Below, in pieces: positions 52,860 through 61,349 of a stretch of DNA of 64,000 nt. Under the pieces are notes generated by a model. It made no database searches and had not been told where the DNA came from. It saw only the letters and a program-made list of their open reading frames with translations. Location of the stretch: positions 310,001 to 374,000 of the forward strand of contig NZ_CP073579.1 in the NCBI RefSeq assembly GCF_018199995.1, given 5' to 3'. The stretch is from Photobacterium sp. GJ3 (GTDB taxonomy: Bacteria > Pseudomonadota > Gammaproteobacteria > Enterobacterales > Vibrionaceae). Both the position numbers and the translations under genes were made by a program. Each line of letters opens with the position of its first letter. Within the stretch, counting starts at the first letter, position 1.

Positions 52860-53256
52860 TATCTCCTCCATGATTATTGTCGTGAACAATGAAACATTGT
52901 TTGTAAAACAATGCTGAGGCCAGCCAATTTATCATGATCTGGTTTTGTATAAAAAATCATGCAGGTGCTCTGCTCAATGGTGAATACCGGGGTCCCAAGA
53001 GGCGAGCTTAATGTGTCTGTCCCGATATGGGGGAGCATCAATGGATACATACGAAGAGACATAAAGTGGGGACAGGCACAGTGTTCTGCTTTTCCCTCAA
53101 TTGGGACAGACGCATGATTGAGTAAGGTGCCTGTCCCGGTTAGATAAAACTTCTTTGAACATGTGCCTGTCCCAGTTTGATAAAACGTATTTAAGAAATC
53201 GGCCGAACAGAGCGCCATCTATTGATAGATCTTTGGTGAGAAAACTTTGGAGTAAC
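52860..53256. repeat. REP cluster upstream of the small membrane protein
   Basis: GTGTCTGTCCC at 53013-53023, GGGGACAGGCAC at 53068-53079, a hairpin formed by GGGACAGACGC (53103-53113) and GTGCCTGTCCC (53127-53137), and GTGCCTGTCCC at 53163-53173. The last two copies share the tail GATAAAAC, so they are direct repeats 36 bases apart. The cluster fills most of the gap between two genes. Confidence 0.85.
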
Positions 53257-53616
53257 ATGAATGGGATCAAATCAGGCTTGAAGAAGTCGATCATCTATCT
53301 TGGCATGATGATTGTTCTGGCCTTTGTATTTCAATTGGCCGTAGGGCGTGTAACGTATCATACGACCACAATTGCAGCGTTCATGGTGTCCATCGCACTG
53401 GCGCTCAGGTTACAGTTGAAGCATGTGCCAGTGTTGTCTGTCCTCGTTGTGGCATATCTTGGTCTTGATCGTCAGATGCAATGGTTTTTGCTGGCTGGCC
53501 CGAAAGAGAAGCATGTCTACAGCATTGTATTGAATAGCATGTATTATTGTTTGCCTGTTGTTGGGGCTGTTCTGCTGGAAAAAGTTTGCCGGAAATGTGA
53601 ACGCTGGATTGGTTAA
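53257..53616 (+). CDS. small integral membrane protein
   Basis: A 119-residue protein with four hydrophobic segments (IYLGMMIVLAFVFQLAVG, TIAAFMVSIALALRL, VPVLSVLVVAYLGL and NSMYYCLPVVGAVLL). I do not recognise the family. ATG 53257 follows TGGAG; the longer frame starting at 53155 runs through REP DNA and is unlikely. Confidence 0.65.
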   Translation: MNGIKSGLKKSIIYLGMMIVLAFVFQLAVGRVTYHTTTIAAFMVSIALALRLQLKHVPVLSVLVVAYLGLDRQMQWFLLAGPKEKHVYSIVLNSMYYCLPVVGAVLLEKVCRKCERWIG

Positions 53617-53654
53617 TGAGGCTCGGACCATGCTGAGGTCACAACCCAAACGAA

Positions 53655-53679
53655 ACAGCCACATCCAAGATGTGGCTGT
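53655..53679. terminator. hairpin between convergent genes
   Basis: ACAGCCACA and TGTGGCTGT pair perfectly around a seven-base loop; no strong T-run. Confidence 0.45.
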
Positions 53680-53712
53680 CTGATCAATTGGCGAAACGGC
53701 GTATCTCTTCAG

Positions 53713-55041
53713 TTAGTTGATGTTCATGAGCCCGGATGGCTTGTATTCATTGGTAACCGCTTCCGGGTTTTGAACTTGTGACTGAGCTGCGGATCGCCAT
53801 TCACGGAAATCGTGCCCGGTCGGGGCTTGCGACACCCGTAATCCAAATTCTGGCAATACTGCAAACAGATGGTCAAAAATATCAGACTGAATCCGTTCAT
53901 ATTCCACCCAGATGGTTGTATTGGTGAAACAATAGAGTTCGAGCGCTATCCCGTCATGTGTTGGGGGTAACTGGCGTACCATCAATGTCATTTGCTGGTG
54001 AATATGCGGGTGATGACGCAGGTAACGCTCCAGATAAGCCCGGAAACTCCCCAGATTTGTCAGGCGACGGCCATTGATCCGGCAGGCTAAATCCGTTTGA
54101 CTCTGAGCGTTATACTTGCTGATTTCTTCGACTTTGCCTTTCATGTAAGGCTCAAGCAATTGCGCTTTTTGCAAGTAGCGAATATCGGATTCGGACAGAA
54201 AACTGACGCTGGTTGCATCAATCAGCATGCTGCGTTTAATTCTGCGCCCGCCGGATTGCTGCATGCCTTTCCAGTTTTTGAAGGAGTCAGATATCAGCGC
54301 ATAAGTTGGAATTGTCGTGATGGTTTTATCCCAGTTCTGAACTTTTACTGTGGTCAGGCTGATATCAATCACATCGCCATCGGCACCGTATTTTGGCATC
54401 TCCAGCCAGTCGCCGACACTTAGCATTTTATTTGCAGAGAGCTGTATTCCGGCGACCAGACCCAGAATTGGATCTTTAAACACCAGCATGATGATCGCCG
54501 TCATGGCCCCCAAACCACTCAGCAGAATCACCGGTGATTTACCAATCAAAATCGAAGTGCTCAGCAGCGCTGCGACCACAAAGAAGATTATCTTCAGGCT
54601 CTGGGAAATGCCGCGTAAAGGCATATTCCGGCCAGCCTGGGTCCGTCCGAGCAGAACTTCAATCACGCCAAGCACGGCATAAAGAGTCAGCAAGCTGTAG
54701 AGCACAATCCATAACGAGGTGAATGTCTGAAGAATTTCGTAAACGGCGCTGTCGTCAGAAAGCCAGAGCTGTGCCTGAATGGCAATGACAATCCCCTGAA
54801 TCAAAAGTGCGAAGCGGCTGAACAGTTTTTTTCCGAAAACTGCCTGATGCCAGCGTGTTTCACTATGGCCGGTAAAACGGTTGAGCCACAGAATGACCCC
54901 ACGATGCAGCACCAGATGAATCACAATAGAAATTGCGGCAATCAGGCCGAGGGCTTCGCCCAAATCAATCAATCGCTGAACATCAATTTGATGTGCGTTG
55001 AACCATTCCGTAATCATGTAAAAAACGTTGCCTTCTCTCAT
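53713..55041 (-). CDS. MscS-family mechanosensitive channel (YbdG-like)
   Basis: A 442-residue protein with five N-terminal hydrophobic segments, the pore-lining helix GLGAMTAIIMLVFKDPILGLVAGIQLSANKMLSVGDWLEMPKYGADGDVIDISLTTVKVQNWDKTITTIPTYAL, which is the MscS core, and a long soluble C-terminus. The length and pattern (D-x-I-x-P-x-Y-x-L) resemble E. coli YbdG, a small-conductance osmotic channel. Start at ATG 55041 or 55017. Confidence 0.92.
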   Translation of the reverse strand: MREGNVFYMITEWFNAHQIDVQRLIDLGEALGLIAAISIVIHLVLHRGVILWLNRFTGHSETRWHQAVFGKKLFSRFALLIQGIVIAIQAQLWLSDDSAVYEILQTFTSLWIVLYSLLTLYAVLGVIEVLLGRTQAGRNMPLRGISQSLKIIFFVVAALLSTSILIGKSPVILLSGLGAMTAIIMLVFKDPILGLVAGIQLSANKMLSVGDWLEMPKYGADGDVIDISLTTVKVQNWDKTITTIPTYALISDSFKNWKGMQQSGGRRIKRSMLIDATSVSFLSESDIRYLQKAQLLEPYMKGKVEEISKYNAQSQTDLACRINGRRLTNLGSFRAYLERYLRHHPHIHQQMTLMVRQLPPTHDGIALELYCFTNTTIWVEYERIQSDIFDHLFAVLPEFGLRVSQAPTGHDFREWRSAAQSQVQNPEAVTNEYKPSGLMNIN

Positions 55042-55319
55042 TCACTGGCGGCCAATGTAGCATGAAAGTACCAAAACAAACACGATTGGAAGGCGGATTT
55101 CGATGTGATTGCCGGGCAGGCTGATCTCTGGTGATGAAGGAGTAAACAACTGGAACCAAAGAGTCATATTTTCAAAACAATATGCTTGTTGTTGCACTTC
55201 AAATGCTGAATAATTGACAGATATGAAAATTTCATTTTTCGATGCATGTCAACGGGTGATGGCTGCTCAGTGAATTGAAATGAAGTGCACTTGGATAGAC
55301 AGGGAGATCACAGAAATTC

Positions 55320-55940
55320 ATGGATAATCGCGAAGAACTCTGGCGTCGGTATTATGAGCGAGCGTTGGGGCGTAATCACAACCAATTAGCTGAGAGAGCC
55401 TTCGAAATAAACCAAAGTGGTGTGGAGATCGTGGTGGATTGCGGCTGCGGGACAGGCAGTGATATTCAATTTTTCAGCAATCTTGGTTATCGGGTACATG
55501 GTTTTGATATCAACGCGGATGCGATTGCACTGTGCAGACAGCGCTTTTCAGAGAACCCGCAGGTCGAGTTGATGCAAAGCAGCTTTGAGCATTTTGATTA
55601 CCCGGCGGCTGGCATTGTGTATGCCAGTAACAGTTTGTATTTTTCCTTACCCGATGTGTTTCAGGATACCTGGGCACATATGACTGATTGTCTGGTGAAC
55701 CGGGGGGTATTTGCCGGGGATTTCATGGGTGTTGAGGACGACTGGGCGACAGGGCATCATCAGGTCATCAATGCGTTTACCCGAGATGAAATTCAGGCGC
55801 TTTTTCACGATTTTGAAATCATTGAATTGTCTGAGCGGAATGAAATGGGGTCAACGGTGCTGGGGAAACAGAAGCGCTGGCATACTTACAGTGTGTTGGC
55901 GGTCAAAAAAGAAAACCGGAGCCATCCGTTTATTTTTTGA
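55320..55940 (+). CDS. class I SAM-dependent methyltransferase
   Basis: A 206-residue Rossmann methyltransferase. Motif I is VVDCGCGTGSDIQFF, with Asp in VHGFDINADAI as motif II, and YASNSLYFSLPD as the motif IV region (the catalytic-like N-x-L-Y-F). The TehB/UbiG-like core lacks extra domains, so the substrate is open. It is flanked by genes on the opposite strand. Confidence 0.88.
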   Translation: MDNREELWRRYYERALGRNHNQLAERAFEINQSGVEIVVDCGCGTGSDIQFFSNLGYRVHGFDINADAIALCRQRFSENPQVELMQSSFEHFDYPAAGIVYASNSLYFSLPDVFQDTWAHMTDCLVNRGVFAGDFMGVEDDWATGHHQVINAFTRDEIQALFHDFEIIELSERNEMGSTVLGKQKRWHTYSVLAVKKENRSHPFIF

Positions 55941-56026
55941 ACCTGCTGTGCCGTTGAAAGTCCGACGGTGCCAAGCAGAAAAAGGGGATGAACCGATTCA
56001 TTGTGGTTTTTATCCCCCTTTGTTTT

Positions 56027-57291
56027 TTATTCTCCGCGCGGGATATTCTGCAGGTGCAGAATAAAATCGTCGGGCTTCATGGTCTCATCATTGAAATATC
56101 GGTAAATCTCACTGGATGTGGCTTGCTGAGCAATCGGGCTGACCGCCATGGAGTCCACAATACTGGGGATCATTTGCCCGGTTTTCGTTGCGGTTTCCAT
56201 ATCTTTCTTGGCATTGATTGAACAACTGTTGAAGCCATTCAGTTTGATATCACTTCTGGCAGGCAGTGCCCCTTTGACGCGATTGAAGGCCTTCAGAAAT
56301 TCAGGGGAAGACAGGGTTTTGCTGACAACTGCCGCGGTTTGTTCATCCGTTCGCGGGCTGTTAAACAATGCGAAACTGTCCATATTGTAAATAAACCCCG
56401 GGTGTTCGGCAGGCGCCGGGTAGCAGGCTATATCCGTGGGCACTTTCGCATGACTGGCCAGCAGATCTCCCAATACCCAGTCCCCGGAAATCTGAAAGGC
56501 ACGTTCGCCTTCAATTAAAAGCTGTGTTCCTTCATCCCAACGCATGTGCGACATGCCTGGTTTGACTAAACGGCTGATCGCTCGGAAGCGATGGAGGATC
56601 TCGTGCGTGGTATCGCTGTTCAGGACGGCAGGATCCATCTGGATGAATGCACGCTGGTAATAGTCTGCGCCCCCGTATCCAAACGCCAGATTTTCAAATA
56701 ACAAAGCAACCTGCCATTGATCCTTCCCAAGTGCCAGCGGTTCAACGCCGTTTTTTTTCAGACGCTCGAACACATCAATGAGGGCATCCCAACTTTCGGG
56801 CACGGCAAGACCGTATTGTCGCAGGACTTTTTGGTTGATCCACATCCAGTTCAGGCGGTGGATGGCAATGGGAATCGCAACATAGCGTTGCTGGTACTGA
56901 TTCACCTGCTGTGCCACGGGCAGAAGGTTGTCATGCCAGTTTTCATCTTTGGCGACCTGTTCAAGTTCATGCAGAAAGCCAAGCGCTGCCCAGGATTGAA
57001 TCGAAGGGCCTTCCAGTTGAACAATATCCGGGGGGTACCTGCAATCGCCCGAGCCTGAAGAATCGACATCGCCGTATCACCGCCGCCACCCGGGATCGGT
57101 TGATCCAAGAGGCTGACACCAGCCTGTAACAGCGCATCTTTCACCAGATTAAAGGCTGCAACTTCACCTTTGGAAGTCCACCAATGCAGAAATTCAATCT
57201 CTTTGGGATCGGAAGTTGGTGCATTGTTGTTTGCTGTGGCCTTGCCAGAAGAGAAGCAAATCAGCAGGCACAAGAGAAAAAATGGTTTCAT
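56027..57291 (-). pseudogene. GtsA-like sugar-binding protein, one-base frameshift
   Basis: The first frame (from 57291) has a signal peptide and EIEFLHWWTSKGEVAAFNLVKDALLQAGVSLLDQPIPGGGGDTAMSILQARAIAGTP. After the C6 run (57030-57035 on plus) the other frame reads PDIVQLEGPSIQSWAALGFLHELEQVAKDENWHDNLLPVAQQVNQYQQRYVAIPIAIHRLNWMWINQKVL and so on to the end. One added C restores about 420 residues matching glucose-binding proteins such as GtsA. It overlaps the kinase gene start by four bases (ATGA), so it is the last gene of the regulator operon. No permease is next to it. Confidence 0.9.
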
Positions 57292-58733
57292 GTGTCGCTC
57301 GTCAGTCGGATATCAACAACCAGGCCTTGCTCAGGATGATTATGCAGCGTTAAATCACCCCCGTGGCTGCGTGCAATACTGCGGGAAATGGTCAGGCCCA
57401 GTCCAGAGCCCAGTTCATCTTGTGGGTTAACCCGAAAATAAGGTTCGAAGACTTTTTCGGCCCACTTTTTATCCAGCCCTGGTCCGTAGTCACGGAATTG
57501 GATCTGAATGTCTATCTCAGTACTTCTCATTGAAATATCGACTTTTTCTCCATATTTCACTGCATTATCAACAATGTTGTAGAGGCAGCGTTTAATCGCG
57601 AGAGGTTTACCCAGATACAACATGGGCGTGTCGGCCGAAAAGGTCACCGTATGCTCATTTCGATTGTAGTAACTGGCGCATTGTTCAAGCACTTGCGTGA
57701 TATCTATCCATTCAGGCTCTTCATGGATATCGGTATCCCGGATACATTGCAGGGCACCTTTGAGCATCAGGTCAAATTCATCAAGTATCTTCTCGAACCG
57801 TGCTTTGGCCTGCTCATCGTCCAGCATTTCCGTCCGCAGCTTCAGGCAGGCAAGGGGCGTTTTCAGATCGTGAGATATCGCACCAAACAGCATTTCCCGA
57901 TCACGGATATAGGAACGGACTCTGCGATTCATTTTATTGAATGCGCGCACGGCAGCTCTCGCTTCAAGACTGCCTTCTTCGGCGACTTCTTCCACATAGA
58001 GCTGTCCGCCCATCAACGTCGCTGCTTTGGCCAGTCGCCGAATTGGCCGGATTTCCTGGCGTAGCAGCCAAACAGTGCACAACACGAGTAACAGGGAGGA
58101 TATCCCTAGGAATATCAGTTGCTTCTGATCGATGAACTGAGGGGACAAGGTTGAAAAGGGGACAGGCAGTGTTGCAGCCAGATAAAACCATTCGTTGTCG
58201 GACATCTGCACTTGCATGACCACAATGGGCAAATCCATATCGCCCAAAGCAAGGCTGTAACTGGCCCAGATTTCAGGCAGAGCATCCAGTTTAATGCCGG
58301 AGTTAAATACCCGCAGATCCTGGCGCTTGCTCAGGGCAACATGAATTTGGTTTGTTTTACGGATTTTCTGGTGGAGTATCTGGCTGGCGGTTGACAGCAG
58401 GATGTCTGTCCGGCTGTTCTGAGCCAGGGGCGTTGTGGGCAGCAGGCGTTGGTTAATCGAAATAAAAAATCGTGTCCCGCCCATTTCACGAATCTGGTTG
58501 AGGATCAGGTATCGGTAGTTCACGGGCAGCGCATGGAAATAGTTGTAGGTGTCCGCTGCATTCGACATCAGACTTTCCATGGTTTTTTTCAGGTTATCCA
58601 CCTCTTTGCTGGCATTGGATTGGTACCAGATGAGTCCAGCAATCAGTTCCGCAATAATAATCACGATCAGCAGTGTTGCCCCGATGCGAAAAGTAATCGA
58701 GGAGAAAAGTGACTGAACGCTGCTCAACCTCAT
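57288..58733 (-). CDS. sensor histidine kinase
   Basis: A 481-residue membrane kinase. TM1 spans about residues 16-36, a periplasmic domain of about 165 residues follows, and TM2 is about 205-224, then a HAMP-like linker. The phosphorylated His is H288 in GAISHDLKTPLACLK; later boxes are NIVDNAVKYGEKV (N), RDYGPGLD (G1) and GSGLGLTISRSIA (G2). The domain order and neighbours resemble GtrS/EnvZ types. It overlaps the binding-protein gene by four bases and lies 14 bp after the regulator. Confidence 0.94.
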   Translation of the reverse strand: MRLSSVQSLFSSITFRIGATLLIVIIIAELIAGLIWYQSNASKEVDNLKKTMESLMSNAADTYNYFHALPVNYRYLILNQIREMGGTRFFISINQRLLPTTPLAQNSRTDILLSTASQILHQKIRKTNQIHVALSKRQDLRVFNSGIKLDALPEIWASYSLALGDMDLPIVVMQVQMSDNEWFYLAATLPVPFSTLSPQFIDQKQLIFLGISSLLLVLCTVWLLRQEIRPIRRLAKAATLMGGQLYVEEVAEEGSLEARAAVRAFNKMNRRVRSYIRDREMLFGAISHDLKTPLACLKLRTEMLDDEQAKARFEKILDEFDLMLKGALQCIRDTDIHEEPEWIDITQVLEQCASYYNRNEHTVTFSADTPMLYLGKPLAIKRCLYNIVDNAVKYGEKVDISMRSTEIDIQIQFRDYGPGLDKKWAEKVFEPYFRVNPQDELGSGLGLTISRSIARSHGGDLTLHNHPEQGLVVDIRLTSDT

Positions 58734-58747
58734 ATCGCCCCGCAGCT

Positions 58748-59443
58748 TCAGGAGACAACATCGCTGGCAAGCATATACCCTTTATTTCTGACGGTCAGAA
58801 TCAGGGTACGCTCATCATCATGTAAATGTTTTCTCAGCCGGCTGATTTGTACATCAATGCCCCGTTCAAAGGGATCGGCATCCCGCCCCCAGATACACCG
58901 GGCAATATCATCGCGGCTGAGCAGCTGATTCGGTTTATCCAGCATCAGGCTAATGAGATTAAAATCTGCCCCAGACAACTGAACGACCTCGCCGTCGGGA
59001 CTGAGCAAGCGGCGTTTGAGCAGATCACAGGTCCAGCCGGAAAAGCGTAACTGATGGGGGGCAACCGGGTCATCCTGCGGCACTTGTGTGCGTCGGAGCA
59101 GGGCCTTGATCCGGGCCAGTAATTCTCTCGGGCTGAAGGTTTTGGTGATGTAATCATCGGCGCCGATTTCAAGCCCGGCGATCCGGTCGACTTCATCGGT
59201 GACTGCGGTCAGCATAATGATTGGCACATTCGAGCGTTTTCGGATCTGGCTGCATAAGGTCAGTCCGTCATCGCCCGGCAGCATAATATCCAGAATAATC
59301 AGGTGTGGTTCTGTGCGATGCAAATGCTCCCACATTTCTTCCCCGTCACATGCAGTGAGAACTTTAAATTCCGAACGGCCCAAGTATTCGGTGAGTGCAT
59401 CCCGAAGTTCCTGATTATCGTCCACAATGAGTATGGTTTTCAT
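58748..59443 (-). CDS. OmpR-family response regulator
   Basis: A 231-residue regulator. The receiver has acidic pair VDDN, phospho-acceptor D52 in LIILDIMLPGDDG, and Lys 101, then a trans_reg_C winged helix (VQLSGADFNLISLMLDKPNQLLSRDDIARCIWGRDADPFERGIDVQISRLRKHL). The residue after Lys 101 is Thr (ITKTFSP) instead of the almost invariant Pro. It is the first gene of the operon and divergent from ptsG. Confidence 0.94.
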   Translation of the reverse strand: MKTILIVDDNQELRDALTEYLGRSEFKVLTACDGEEMWEHLHRTEPHLIILDIMLPGDDGLTLCSQIRKRSNVPIIMLTAVTDEVDRIAGLEIGADDYITKTFSPRELLARIKALLRRTQVPQDDPVAPHQLRFSGWTCDLLKRRLLSPDGEVVQLSGADFNLISLMLDKPNQLLSRDDIARCIWGRDADPFERGIDVQISRLRKHLHDDERTLILTVRNKGYMLASDVVS

Positions 59444-59759
59444 ATCCCTTGATTCCTCATACCAGTTCGTACGTCAGAGCATTGTTATTGTGTTTTGTGA
59501 TGTTTTTGAAGCGCCAATGCTTGGAGTGCTCTCAATTCTTTTCAGATATTTGATTGAGGCACCAGATTTTGCGGCTTTGTTACATCGTTGAAGCAAAACC
59601 GCAGCAAGGTAATCAGTGCTATATAGCTTATTTTTCATCCACGCTGCAATTTATATGTGTAACAAAGCACTTACAAAATCATTCGCTTTTTTAACCTATC
59701 CGGTCTGTTAATTCTTTAATTTAGAGGCGGGTTATATTTCATTACACAAGGAATTGAAC
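59444..59759. promoter_or_regulatory. divergent control region of ptsG and the regulator operon
   Basis: A 316-base gap holds an inverted repeat, GCGGCTTTG and CAAAACCGC (about 59572-59602), and AT-rich stretches suited to two promoters. Sites for the response regulator or an Mlc-type repressor are expected here, but none can be named from sequence. Confidence 0.45.
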
Positions 59760-61202
59760 ATGATCAGTAGTGCGTTTGGATTATTACAACGGATTGGCCG
59801 GTCGCTGATGCTGCCTGTCGCCGTATTGCCGGTGGCCGGCTTATTATTAGGGATAGGTTCCGCGAATTTCTCTTGGATGCCGGATTTAGTGTCTGACATT
59901 ATGGCGATGTCCGGCGATGCCGTTTTTGGAAACCTCGCTTTAATTTTTGCCATCGGTGTTGCGTTAGGCCTGTCGGATAATGACGGAGCCGCCGGATTGG
60001 CAGCGACGGTTGGTTTTGCCATCATGACGGCGACTATGGGCGTGATGGCGAAACTGCATGGCATTGAGCCTGCAACGATTTTGGGTATCCCAAGCCTGAA
60101 TACTGGGGTATTCGGCGGCATTATGATTGGTGCGGTGGCTGCCTATCTGTTTAACCGCTTCCATAATATTCGTTTACCTGAATATCTGGGATTTTTTGCC
60201 GGTAAGCGTTTTGTACCCATCATTACCGGGATCACCGCAATTTTCCTGGGGATCTTCCTGAGCTATGTCTGGCCGCCGATTGGGAATGCCATCGATAGTT
60301 TCTCGCACTGGGCTGCGTATCAGAGCCCGACAACGGCCTTCGGGATTTATGGTTTTGTTGAGCGTTCGCTTATTCCTTTTGGTCTGCACCATATCTGGAA
60401 CGTCCCATTCTTCTTTGAAGTGGGTGAGTATGTGGATCCGGAAACCGGGAAGGTGATCAAAGGTGAGATTCAGCGTTATCTGGCCGGTGACCCAACCGCA
60501 GGGAATCTGGCAGGTGGCTATCTCTATTCGATGTGGGCACTGCCTGCCGTCGGTCTGGCCATTTATCACTCAGCACGCCCGGAAAAACGTGCGCTGGTCG
60601 GCGGTATTATGGCTTCTGCTGCGTTGACATCCTGGCTGACCGGTATCACTGAACCTATGGAATTCTCGTTCCTGTTTGCCGCCCCTGTGCTGTATGTGAT
60701 CCACTGTATTCTGACTGGCATCGGCTTTGCACTGGTGACCACATTCGATATCCATCACAGTGTCACGTTTGCCCATGGCGCGATTGACTTCCTGATCTAC
60801 TTCCCGCTGTCGCAAAATGCCTGGTTGTTCATCGTGATTGGTCCGCTTTGGGCGCTGATGTACTACACCATTTTCAGGGTACTGATTGCGAAGCTGAACC
60901 TGATGACGCCGGGGCGTGAGCAAGATGCGGAATCTGTCAGCAACTTGTCTGAAATTGGCACGGAACTGGCCGAGAATCTGATTCAGGCTTTGGGCGGTAA
61001 AGGCAATATCAAGCATGTGGATGCCTGCATTACCCGCCTTCGTGTGAGTCTGCGTGATATGGGGAAAGCCGATATTCCTAAAATCAAGCAGTTGGGTGCC
61101 CGGGAAGTGCTGGTGGTTGGTGATAATCTGCAAGCCATCTTCGGCACTCAGTCCGACAACATCAAGACTGAAATGAATGCAGTATTGGTTGCGTCGCAGT
61201 AA
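59760..61202 (+). CDS. ptsG: PTS glucose-specific IICB component PtsG
   Basis: A 480-residue glucose permease that takes up and phosphorylates glucose via phospho-IIA. The IIC domain has about ten membrane segments (LMLPVAVLPVAGLLLGIGSA; GITEPMEFSFLFAAP, with the G-I-T-E-P sugar-binding motif). The IIB domain has the phosphorylated Cys in HVDACITRLRVSLRD. It is the E. coli PtsG arrangement (IIC-IIB). ATG 59760 follows AAGGA. A terminator ends the gene. Confidence 0.97.
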   Translation: MISSAFGLLQRIGRSLMLPVAVLPVAGLLLGIGSANFSWMPDLVSDIMAMSGDAVFGNLALIFAIGVALGLSDNDGAAGLAATVGFAIMTATMGVMAKLHGIEPATILGIPSLNTGVFGGIMIGAVAAYLFNRFHNIRLPEYLGFFAGKRFVPIITGITAIFLGIFLSYVWPPIGNAIDSFSHWAAYQSPTTAFGIYGFVERSLIPFGLHHIWNVPFFFEVGEYVDPETGKVIKGEIQRYLAGDPTAGNLAGGYLYSMWALPAVGLAIYHSARPEKRALVGGIMASAALTSWLTGITEPMEFSFLFAAPVLYVIHCILTGIGFALVTTFDIHHSVTFAHGAIDFLIYFPLSQNAWLFIVIGPLWALMYYTIFRVLIAKLNLMTPGREQDAESVSNLSEIGTELAENLIQALGGKGNIKHVDACITRLRVSLRDMGKADIPKIKQLGAREVLVVGDNLQAIFGTQSDNIKTEMNAVLVASQ

Positions 61203-61295
61203 CGCAACGTCGCGTGGTCAGGCTGAAGCAGAATTTTTGCGAAAGCTTATGCGGTGAACGGTTTGTTCCCTTCCCCCGGAATAAGCTGTCAATGA

Positions 61296-61335
61296 AAAGC
61301 CGGGTCGCACAGGTGTGATTCCCGGCTTTATTTTG
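61296..61335 (+). terminator. Rho-independent terminator
   Basis: AAAGCCGGG and CCCGGCTTT form a nine-base stem with a 16-base loop, followed by T-rich sequence after ptsG. Confidence 0.8.
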
Positions 61336-61349
61336 TTCATTCGTCTGAG

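Noticed and set aside
58145..58160. GGGGACAGGCAGTG inside the histidine kinase gene
   Set aside because: Outside the REP zone; the core differs in one position and the residues (LPVPF) fit the domain.
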